Shown piece after piece: positions 38,301-50,300 of a DNA stretch of 64,000 nucleotides (its first letter is position 1; every line of letters begins with the position of its first letter). Position numbers and translations under genes: made by a program. The notes beneath the pieces are model-generated. The model was not told the origin of the DNA. It was given only the letters and a program-made list of their open reading frames with translations, and did no database searches. The DNA lies in NCBI RefSeq assembly GCF_022539315.1, contig NC_066343.1, positions 52,127,973-52,191,972 of the forward strand, given 5' to 3'. The stretch is from Serinus canaria (Eukaryota > Chordata > Aves > Passeriformes > Fringillidae).

Positions 38301-41300
38301 CAATCTTTCTAATGTCAGTGTATCTGCATGTAGCTCCTGAAATATATGAATGAGAACAGATATGCTATTTGCCAGCTTGTTTTGCTATATTTAAGATTAA
38401 AATCTTTATGCATATTTTAAAGGCAAATTTTTATGCTTACGACTTTGCTTATTCATATGTCTTTATATTGTCTTTTATGGATTGCTGATAAATAAAAATC
38501 AGGAACATATAAACTTTTAAAGCACTGTACAAGGAATGCTAGAATGCTAGCTCTTTTTGAAACGTATATGTTCTTCCAATCTGTAAGGAAGAGGAACTCT
38601 AAGCCTCAGCAGTTTTTCCTACAATCTGTCAGAGAGCTCTGTACTGAAAGCACTCAACACCTTTTGTCAAAGCTTTAAATGAATATAATAATTTTAGAAA
38701 AAAATATTCATAATACATAATAAACTTTGTCAAGCAATGTAGAAGCCAGCAGCCCTGGCTTTATGGGGCACGCTGGTGAGCACAGTGACGTGCCTGCCTG
38801 TTCCAGGCCAGGCCCAGCACAGCACAGACAAGGCACTGGGTACTGGTCAGCCTTCTGCTTCACTTGGCTTTGGGTGAGTCAGTGCTGCTTTCTGTTGCAC
38901 CTTTGGAGCTCGTGAATGCAAGTGCTGAAGTCGGTGCATTCCTGCAGCGCTGTGCTCAGCCGTCCGGTGCAGCGCAGCCGCTGTGAGCCCGCAGGCACGT
39001 CAGGAGCTGCTGCTTGGGAAGCTGTGGGTGGAACACAACACAGATGGGCATTACAAATAGCTACCCCTGCTACAGGAACATTGCGTTTTGTGTCACTGTA
39101 ACTTTAGAAATTATTTAAACAACTAATATCATCTTCACATAACCAGGCAGATACACTGGAGATAGGTGAAGTATTTTTGTAGGTCACATATCCATAGAAA
39201 GCACTGGGCTTGTGTTTTCTGAGGCACACACATTGTCTCAACCAAGCTTTTGTACTGAGGAGTGCTGATACCTTCTTTTGTGGAAAAACCTGCTTCCCAT
39301 AAAGGCCACTCAGAGCCACGAGGAAACATGAGCACAGAGAAGGGAAGGAAACACGTAGCTTATAAACAGATTTGAGTTAAACGTAAAAAGCAACTTAAAA
39401 ATGCCCTCATTCGTGTTCACTGGTGTAAAAGCATTAAGAATATGTATGACAGCATAATTCATAGAGCAATACCATACAATGTTGCTAATGGTAAATCACT
39501 GGTCCATCCACTACCTAGCTGTTGTACTAAAATATTTCCTTATAATGTGTGCTGGTAGCAAATGCACAGCTTTTCACCATCAAAGATGCTCAGTGGAACC
39601 GTTTTAACATTTCACTTTTAGGAAAAAAACCCCTAATTTTATGTATTCTGCCCTGTGGGTTGAAAAGAAGCACTGTCAGCACAGCACATGTTTAAAGAGC
39701 TCTGAAATTTTGCAGCTAAAACCTGAGATTTAACATTTCCCCACGGCACAGAACCTGATACTTCCTATAACCAGCACATCCTGTCTCAGGAAGTTTGCAT
39801 GTTGCATTCACGTAGTCTAAACTTAAAGTTCAGCTCAATCACAACTTGGAAAGGAACTTTTATTTGATCTATCACACAAGCACTGTTTTTGAAAAGCAAA
39901 CAACTCCAAAACTTTCACAAGGTAGTCAAAGATGTATTTTTTCAGTTTAAAAAGGAGTTTTGAGATTCCTGCAGTAATGGCAATAAAATAAGCAGTAAAA
40001 TAAGAGAAGATACTGGCAGTGGTACTGAAACAGTTTTGATCACATCCAAACTAACTTTTATGACTTATATAAATACTAAATGGTACACTATTAAAATTTT
40101 GAAAGGCTTTTACAGTCGTCCCTGTCAGTAAAGGACTTCTTCTACCTTTATTTAGGAAGAAGTGTTCAGTAAGTGCTGGTGCACTTCCTAACTCGTTGTG
40201 GTGCTTGCTCTGTGTTTTGTATCACCTTGCTTCACTTCTTTAATGAGTTCAACCATTGTACTCCTTATCTAAGTGGAGGACAAAAAGAGATCAGCCCAAT
40301 ATCAGCTGTACAGCCTTCAGGAGGAGATTTGAACACTGACTGCAGTCTTGCACAGGAAGAGTCTGTCAAAGCAGGAAATCTGTGTGTCCTGAGAGAGCCT
40401 AAGTTATAGGAAAAAGCTGATCTTTGGCCCTGTTGAGAGTTCAGGCTTATCACACCAGACAACTGTGGCTCTGTATATCACAGCTGTCTAAAAGGGAGGA
40501 TGGGTGTGGAAAAAAGCCCTTTGCAGTGCTGATCTGGTACTGGCATCCTAACTGCTAGAGAAGCACACTGGAGCTGACAGTTTTCTGGCAGCTGGGGATG
40601 GGTAACCCCCAGTCATCTTATGATTTTTCAGGGTCCAAATGGCCTTTTCTCTAGAGCAACAGCCACAGTATTAATTGCTAGCACTTAAAATGAAAGGAAT
40701 AATCTCTGCTGAGTTGTTTTTTCCCTGATATACACTTTTCTTACCTTTTCCTTCCAAAATACAAACATAACTAATTAAAAGATGAGGAAAAGCCTCATCT
40801 TTTGTATGAGGCTTTTCCTACATAAATGAATCTTAGCTTAAGCTGTGTTTTCTTTTGTCTTTGCAAAAATATCTTCCAGCACCCTTAACTACATGATGAA
40901 AAGGAGGAAGGAAAGCATTCAAATGCTGCTGAGCAGAGTTGATGAGGCACATGGGACTGTGTATGAGTCTGGGGCCAGCAGCAGCCAGCTGTAATGTGTG
41001 GCTTCCCAGTTTTTTCTGCTTCCTTGCTGCTGAGGCTCAATGCCTGGATATCACAGTGCCACAGCAATGGTAGAAAGGCATTTCCAGTACATGTGTGTCC
41101 TGGGAAGAGGTCTGTTTCAAAGCACAGAATGGATGTTCTAGCTCTATTCTCTTGTTCCTCTGTGCATGGATCTTGAATTTAGATGTGAAGGAGCACCTTT
41201 AAAGACCAGAGCAGTGATTTCTAAAGCAGCCTAAACATCTAGTGGGTAAGACACTTTTGAAGTGGCACGTGCTTCCACATGTATGCTGCCAGGTGCTGTG

Positions 41301-44300
41301 GAACCTGTTCCCTCTGCGATGGTGGGATCTGTGCAAGGAAGCCCTGACTTAGAGTATGGGTAATGCCATATAACATCAAAGTCTGCACATCCTTCACAGC
41401 ATCACCTCTCAGGGTGCTTTTATATGCCCTGAAAGCAAAAGCTGCATCTCTGGCAAATTCAAGGCCATGAATTAGCTTTAAACAAGTTCCTGAGGAGGCG
41501 AGGTCAAGAAAGGGTTGCTTCAGGATGCTGAGTAGGCTGCTGCAAGTATTCACTCAAGGCAATCAGTTTTAATTCCCATTTTGTACAGTAGAAGGGAATG
41601 TTAATGTTTACACCTTGTGACCAAGTTACTTCACATACCTCTAAAAGGCTCCCAAGGGACAGTGGATGATGGCCTGTCTGTTAGGGCAGGCTGAGTGTGT
41701 GGGTACTTGCCATCCCCACCCCCTGCCCTACTGCCACCTGGTACATCCCGTGATGGGGAGCAGCTATGCCCTCAGACAGCTCTCAGTTCTGCTGTGGCTG
41801 AATCCAAGCCTGGGTGGAGCAGGCTTTCCACCTGACACACTTGTCCTTACAAGCTTGAAGGAAGCTGGAAATGGGTAAAGCACTAAATTGCTGTGTTTGC
41901 CATGTTGTCTGTGTGTGCCAGTGTTAGAAGTCTGTTTTCAAAGTTCCTGAAGGCTAGAGTTATGGTACATAGAGTATAAGACATTTAATTTTTCTATGTT
42001 ATTATTTGACCCTAGTGGCTGTTGGAATATCAATGATTAACAAGAGCTTGGAGAAAGGTGATTCACAGCCAATCCTGATGGTACTACAGTCAAGGTTTGG
42101 ATTACGAGTCATTCCTGAATGTGCTGAAGCCTACTTCAGGAAGCTCTCTGAAGCCAAGAACATGAAAACTACAGAAGGTAAAAAACCTCCTAAACAGGAC
42201 AGTTCCACTTGTCCATATCATGAGGCAACCAGACAACTAGAACAGGAAGGATCTGCATATTGAGGGAGACAGCTGCTGCTTTAAAATCTTTTGAAGAATT
42301 ATACTTTTCCAAGTGCATTTTATGTGACATTGTACTGTTGCACACATAATGCAGACCACAGTACATGCTCAGAATTAAATCAAGTAATTTCCAGAGTTCA
42401 GCAGAGACTTCCTAGAATCTCAAACCTGCCTCTGAGTGAATTTAGGGCAGCTCCTCTGTGCTCAATAGATTAGTCCATTCTCTCAGAAAACTATTACTTG
42501 CTGACAATTTTTTTCATATTAGCAGATGCAGAGGTGCACAGAAGAGTCTTACAGATTGCTGTCAAAGATCAAGCCAGTATCTGATAGTGTTCCCAGCCCA
42601 ATTATGGTCCCTGTGCATTACCAGAGCAGCAGTTACCAGCAAAAGCTGGGGCTAGAATCTGTTCTTAGCAGATGATGGGATGTTTTGTCATGTTAGAGCA
42701 AAAAAATCTGGTCATAACCAGCAGCAGCCAAGGTTAGCTAATGGTTACAAAAAAAGTTATTGTCAGAAGTGTAGTACCCGTTCTTCAGCAGATGGGCATG
42801 TTTCACTTTGCAACATGAGTATTTTTAAGGCCTTACTAGTTTTACCGTGGGGCCTTTTGTCCATGAGGAAATGAGGTTTTTCCTGCCTGTCAGGATGCAG
42901 ACTGGTTTACCAAAGCAATAAGCAAGAAAATGATGTGGATATAGGAAATGTTGTGCATGAGGCAAGAGTCAGTAAGTCCAGAATTTGGGCAGAGGACAAG
43001 AAAAATACTTTTTATAAACACAGTCTAGTCTGTTTCACTTATATGAGCAGTGATGTAAGAGAGGACACACTGTTTCAGAAGCACTGACTTGACACGTTAG
43101 GGTTTGGAGAGGCTACCAGTGGATCTGTACCAACCTCATAGCTGTTTCATTAACCTTATCACCAGTTTGCTCTAGAGGAATTACCCTCATCCACCTAGCA
43201 GGGTATTCTGAAAATCCTTACTACAGAAAGGCCCAAGATATACAGAGGTTTTGTGTGTCAAAGGGCTTCACAGCAAGTACAGGCAGGGGAAACAAATAGG
43301 GAGAGCCGTAATTTATCAGTGAAACAGGACACATATGTGCACTAATGGTATGAACTGCTTTTAGGTTCTAGTGAAAGTCCATGGATTAAACTTGTAATGA
43401 AAGCCATGTATGATTACTATTACAATGTGGAAACTGAGGAAGGTACCTGTGTTGCCCCCAGAGGAGTTGTACCAAAATCTTCATGGTTAACTGGTGAAGA
43501 AATCCAGGTAGGTGGCTAAAACATTGGTTTTTATTGCGAAAGCAACATAAACATTTGAGAGAGCCTGAGACATGAAATTATCACGAGGCTGTGGTGGGTG
43601 AAACTGAAGGTCACTTTATCAGTATCTTCTTCTGACAAGAGCAGCAGCTTAAGTCTAAGCAGACAGTGATAGGCAGCACAGTCTCCTGTCCAGTGTCTGG
43701 CAATGATTTAGGGATTTCCTTACTGGAAGTTACAGCATTTCTTTTAATGACCATCAGCACACACCAATGGAGTAAAGTCTGATTGCTTCCATATCCTTTT
43801 ATAGGACTTTGTATTGACCTATAACAAACAATTTTATCATGTATTTGTGAGCAGGTGGAACCACCATTTTCTGTTTGAATCTAATCCTCTGACAGCATTC
43901 TTGTCTCTCCAAATTTAAGAGGATGACTGTGCTATTTTAGCTCCCTACTGTAGAGGATTTGCACTAGTGGGAAATATAACTTAGAACAAAGCAGATCACA
44001 CAAGCCTCTGAGTAATTTGTTCTTCTATATTCTGATGCAGCTCACCTAAGTTACAAGCTCACTCCTCTACACAAAGAACTTGAGTCAGTGTAAGTCCTTC
44101 TGAAATTTGGAATGTAGCAGTACTTGAATGTCCTCAACAGAGAGCTTGCTGCTTCAGTTAGTATTTCTAGATGTCTGAGTTGTACAAGGCAGTTGTAAGT
44201 GTTAGGAAAGCAGAACCCTGCTAATGTATAAAAGAATACCCTCTTGAACTAGCATAACCACTTGAATAACTGAAGCTTGAAAGCTGTTCAGTTACCTGTC

Positions 44301-47300
44301 ATGTAGGGTTCAGCAGTAACAACGCAGCTCTTTCTTCTTACTGATTAAAATGTAGGGGTAAATCAGAGGGACTTGGAGAGGGTGAACATAAACTGCAGAG
44401 ACTGAGAGAACATAATAGAAATTCCAGGACTGTCTTTTAAATGACCTTTTTCCATCATCTCTTAACAGAACATTGCTGGGCAAGTTACAGCAGATTACAA
44501 TCGAGAGCAGCTGTGGCTTGCTAATGAAAATCTGATTGTTGGGCTGCAAGCCCGAGCAAGGGGATTCTTAGTCAGAAAAAACTATCAGGAGAGAAAAGCC
44601 TATCTTCAAAACCAGGAACCATCTGCCATCAAAATACAGGTACTGTTCTAGAACAAGAAGGTAATGTGGCTTGGGCTGCTTTTTGCATCTTACAGGTTAT
44701 GTGACTGATTACTACCACTGATAAAATTCTCAAACAGATCTGTCTCCCTGTTCTCAGCAGCAGCAGTTTAAAATTCTACATCTACAAATAAATGTACTTT
44801 CACGTAGCAAATATCCAATTTTAAAAGAATCAATTGTATCCACCACCAGTGAAAGTTACTTGGGAAAAGCTTATTAATGCATAGCCCTTGCTTTGTTCTG
44901 ACATGCTCAGATTTTTTGTGGTGTGCCTAACTACGTACAGTACAAGACCAGAAGGTATTTGTTAAGTATCGAAGCAAAAATTCTTTGGCAAAGCATGACT
45001 TAAGAAATACATTCCTTACTAGACTATCCCTAGTTGGAAGTGGTTTGTTTCTGCTCCATGAAGTCATAGCTGGACAGGGAGTGGCAGCTGCCCTGGTGTT
45101 CTTTGGCAGTATTTCTTGGATGCTTCCAGTGTGCTGAACTCTACAAGGAAATGTTCTGCTGAGGGTGCAAACACTGAGAGAGGCATGCACACTGGTTTTA
45201 AATGGTGAAATATCCAGCTCTATTAGAAGCAATTCATTCCACCACCCACTCACCAAAAAAAAAAAAAAAAAAAAAAAAAAGGAAATATACACAAGAGAAT
45301 TTTTTTAATCTATGTTTAACAATTCATTGTGACAAATATCTTTACCTCTAGTAGTTGTTATTGGGATTGACTTTTCATTTTCCAGCATGGTGTCTGAGCC
45401 CAGTAAAGTATTGTACTTTAAAAAAATTCAAAGTCTCTGCAAACGGGTTCAAAATATGGAGAAATATAGGTAAATAAAGCTGTTCTCTGTTTTCTTTCCA
45501 TTCGCATTAAAGTAGAAATTACTTGCAGAAAGACAACAAATAGAGAACAAGGCTGGTGTCACTGGCTGATAGAGATGTCAGGCAAAAGCAACAATAAAAG
45601 TATCTGTTATCCCTGTCACTGGGTTCCTTGACAAGTGTCTGTTTCTGAGGTAGCAGAGTCAACTGTAGGAATTGACTTGGAAAAGAGGCCAGGGCAAGAA
45701 CAATGTGGGTCCAGACAGGTAAGGGAGAATTTCTGGATGCAAGTGAGTGACAAAATGGGTAGGGTTGGTAGGGACCACAGCAGGTCATCTGGTCCAAACT
45801 CACTTTTTAAGCAGCATTTTTCCAGAGCACGTGGCACAGGCTTGCATCCACATGGTTCTGGAATACCCCCAAAGGCTCCACAACTTCTCTGGCCAATCTG
45901 TTCCAGTACATGGTCACCTGTACAGTAAAGACGTTCTTCCCCCACACTCAGGTGGAACTTATTGTGCATCAGTGTCTGCCCACTGCCTCCTGTCCTTTTT
46001 ATCAGTACTGCTGAGAAGAGCCTGATCCACCCTCCCTTCAGATTATTATAGACATTGATGAGGTCCCCTCTCAGTCATCTCTTCTTAAGGCTAAACAGAC
46101 CCAGCTCCCTCTGCCTTTCCTTGTAAGAGAGATGCTCCAGACCCCTCATCACCTTTTTAGACTCCACTGAACCCACCTGAACCTAGGAGCTCCATGTCTT
46201 GATTGTCCTGAGGAGCCCAGAACTGGGCACAGCACTCCAGGTGAGGCCTCAGCAGGGCTGAGTAGAGAGGCAGGATCACCTCCCTCCACCTGCTGGCAAG
46301 GCTCTTCCTCATGCCTCCCAGGGTACCACTGGCCTCCCTGGCCATCAGGACATGCTGCTGGCTCATGGAAAGCTTCTTGTCCACCAGGACCCCCAGGTCC
46401 TTCTCCACAGAGCTGCTCCCCAGCAGGTCAGCCCCAGCCTGTGCTGGTGCCTGCGATTGTTCCTCCCCAGGTGCAGGGCCGTGCACTGGCCCTTGCTGAA
46501 TTTCAGATGGTTCTTTGTCCATCTCTCCAACCTGCTGAGGTCCTTCTGAAGGGCTGCACTCCAGGGTATCAACCACTCTGTCCAGCTCTGTGTCCTCTGA
46601 ATTTGCTGAGGAGGCATCTGCCCCTTCATCCAAGTGATGGATGAAGTTAAACAGTTCAGCACTGAACACCACTAGGGGTGACACTAGAGGGACACCACTA
46701 GGGACAGGCCTCCAACTAGACCCTGTGCCACTGACTGTAACCTTCTGGGATCTGTTCAGCCAGTTCTTCATCCCCTTCACTGGCCACTCATCCACTCCAC
46801 ATCCCTGAGTTTGTCTATGAGGATGTTAAGAGACAGTGTTGAAATCCCTACTGACATCAAGTAGACAAAATCCATTGCTCTCCCCTTTTCCTTACACTCT
46901 TACTTTATAAACCCACGGTGCCTATTCCTGATCATCATCTTGTTTTCCACATGGACAGAGATGGTCCCCAGACTGAGGCACTCAATTTCTGTTCCAGGGA
47001 TGGGAGATGAGGCTAAGTAATGGGCAAGAGCTGGAAGTCACTTGCGGGATGTAGCCAGTGACTGGGATGCTAAGGATGTGGGTGTACTAGTGATAAGAGT
47101 AAGGATGAATTCAGGAGAGTGAAGGAAATAGCACTGGACAATAAAGTGTGCTGAGATTGGTCAAAATTAACCCAGCATGTATGAGGACACCTTAAAAAAT
47201 AGAGGCAAGCTTACTTATACCTTAGTTATCTCTTTATCACAATGTCAGACTTTTTCCTAAAAGATAAACACTGTTAACAATTTTAGTGTGTTACATAGAT

Positions 47301-50300
47301 TTAATAAACATTAGTTTGTTTCTAGGGATAATGATCTTCTGCCTTCTCTAAAACAGGCTTTCTGGAAAGGATTCAAACAAAGGAAAAGCTATGTTGACAG
47401 ATTAAAGGTGCTTCAAGGCAATGTTGCTGCTATTGTTAAGGTAAGAACACCCAACGTGTTTTGGGGGCCAAGTATGCTTTATCCCTTGACATAGTTCATC
47501 ACCACCTGGGAATCAGAGACTAGGAGCACAGGCTGGATGTTTTCCAGAAATTTGCATGGCATTCAAAGTTGTTTAACTGATAGGTTAAGCAAATTGCTTT
47601 TTGAAAGCTCTGCATTTGACTTTCAACAGGCTTTGCAGAACTTGAGGGGCTCTTGAAAGATATTTCCTTACATCTTTCTTTCCATCACTAAACTGGAAAA
47701 CATTTGGGATGACAGTGTATTATTTCCTTAAAAGCTGTCAAATCTCTTTCTCTGTAAAGTTCTCACTTTTCTGAGATGCTAAAGGGACCATAACATCACA
47801 ACTGGATTGTAGATCACAGGTAGAATATTGTGACAGGATATCCTGGTTTTGAGGGGGACTGGTTTAGAATTGAGACCTGAGACCTGAAGGTATAAGTTAT
47901 TTCCAAAGATAATGTTACACACAGGTGGTAGAAACTGGAACTCATCTTGATATAGTGGCCTAGTGGGAATCCCTTTATCTGGTCACTGGCCAGCAGGAGC
48001 CTGATGGAACAGTCATCTGTGGCCCCGAGCACACAAGAACAGCATGCCTGCAGAAGCAGACATTCAAAAGTAAACTTAAGCACACACACAAAAGTTTGTG
48101 CAGTGTCCCTTGACTTTTTAAAAAAATTATTAAATTTTCAGATTCAGTCATGGGTCAAAATGTGGCTAGCAAGGAGAGCTTACAGGAACCGCCTACAATA
48201 CTTCAAGGATCATGTAAGTAATTTTTTATCCATTTTGAACATGAAGCATGGTAGTACAACTGCAGGAGCAGTTTTGGGAAACTGGAAAGAGGGTGCAAGT
48301 TTTGCAGTGTGCTTCTGAGCAGAAGTGTGTCACAACTAATTATTTTGCCTAATCTTGATCCCTTTCAGAATGACCAAATTGTGAAAATACAAGCATTTCT
48401 TAGAGCAAACAAGGCGAGGGAGGACTACAGAACACTAAGTAAGTAGTAACATATGGATGCTGTATGTTACTGTGTTGAGTCAGGGTTTTTTATAAGTTTC
48501 AAATGAGATTTCTCAGTCTTTTATTTAACTTCAAAAGCAGGTGCAAGTGTTTGTAACACAATTGTTCTACAGCTGAAACTATTTTGCATAGCTGTACTTT
48601 TAAAGTATGACAAAAATATTGCCAACTGGCATAAACTTGAAATTTTCTGCATAGTGATCAGTTTCCTGAGGGCTTTAGGGATGTTCAGTATTGCATCAAC
48701 TAACAAGCCTATTTTCTTCAACTGTAGTTGGTGCTGAAAATCCACCCTTGACTGTTCTGCGCAAATTTGCCTACCTCTTGGACCAAAGTGACTTGGACTT
48801 TCAGGAAGAACTGGAAGTAACAAGGTTAAGGGAAGAAGTGGTTACAAAAATTCGATCCAATCAACAGCTGGAGAAGGATTTGAACTTGATGGACATAAAG
48901 ATTGGATTGCTGGTGAAAAACAGAATCACTCTTCAGGTCAGCAGGCTCTGTTCATGCTCCCTTGGCAGTATGCACTGAGCACTTCCCCACGTGGAAGGAG
49001 CTCAGGGTTACACAATCACAGCTGAGGCTGGAAGGGATCTCTGGAGGTCATCTGGACCCAGCCCACTACACAAGCAGGGACACCCAGAACAGATTGCCCA
49101 GGACCATGTCCAGATGGCTGATTATCTCCAACAATCTGAGCAGCCTGTACTAGTGCTCAGTCACCCTCAATTAGCCAAAATACTCCTGGTAAATTAAGCA
49201 CTATCTTTGCACGTTTCTGCCTTGTGCTAGATGTTATTCTGTGGTCCTGAGATGTACATCACTGTGTTTTGCCAGTTGTGGACAATAGTAATTACTTGGT
49301 AGTTTTAAAATCTTTTGCATCTTTTCTGTGTTAAAATAGACTTCTGATCATATTGTAGACTTCACAGCAGCTTGTTCAATGCTAATTAATCATGAATTAA
49401 TCTGTGTAGGAGATCAGGCCTGGCACAATAATTGTTAGTGAGCCATACTGGTGAAAGATGAAGATGTTAAAAAACTGGGTAGTAAGTAGTGCAGCAAAAT
49501 TTACAAAGTTGGTAATTAGGGCACTTGGAGTAATACCACATTTAGCATGGTTGGGAAAATGTTCATTTTTCCAATCTGCCTGTTTTGTGAATATATAATC
49601 CAGAGTTTTGATCATCTTTCTGCAGGATGTGGTACTGCACAGTAAGAAACTTAACAAAAAGAGCAAAAGTCAACTGGAAGAGATGGTTATGGTTGACAAA
49701 CAGGGCATCAAAGGTTTGAGTAAGGAGAGAAGAAAAAAATTGGAGGCTTATCAACACTTATTCTACCTTCTACAGGTAAATTTTAATGCAAAAATTAACA
49801 TGGAGTAATTTTTTAAAGAAAAATTAGAAATATATTGTACTAATAATTTTTTAATGATTGTATTAGTGATTATGAAAATATTTCTAAATAACATGCAGAC
49901 TGCAACAGACACTACGGTCAATTTCTACTACTTCCTGTCACTGAGAAAATCCTTGTTGTTTTTAAAGTGTGCAACAAATATGGCTGGTTTTTGCTTGAGC
50001 ATACTTCAGTCTGTACAGAACATTCTGTCTGAAGAGGAATGTTTACTTCCATGCAGTCCATGTAAATTACTGCCACTAGTGCCATGCATTTCATGTGGTG
50101 CAAGGGAAGTGGTCTGCAATGCAGCTCACAGGACATGACGTATCTGTTCTTATGCTTTCTTTATCTGACCTCACTGACACTTTCCTAGAAGAATTTTTAG
50201 ATCTTCCCAGGGCAGACGCCCTCCAAAGTAGACATGAAGTATGCAAAGTTTTCTTGGTAGATGGCTATTGTCATATGGTAAATTCTAATTGTCAACTAAT

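Larger units (their letters stand above)
44640..47356. other. Intron between window exons 17 and 18 (2.7 kb), largely a CR1 element
   Basis: About 1.28 kb (45750-47025) is a minus-oriented CR1. A 26-base A run lies at 45255-45280. Nothing else recognised. Confidence 0.85.

Noticed and set aside
41239..41553. 104-codon minus-strand open frame in an IQGAP2 intron
   Set aside because: No recognisable family, promoter or splice context; consistent with chance or remains of an unknown repeat.
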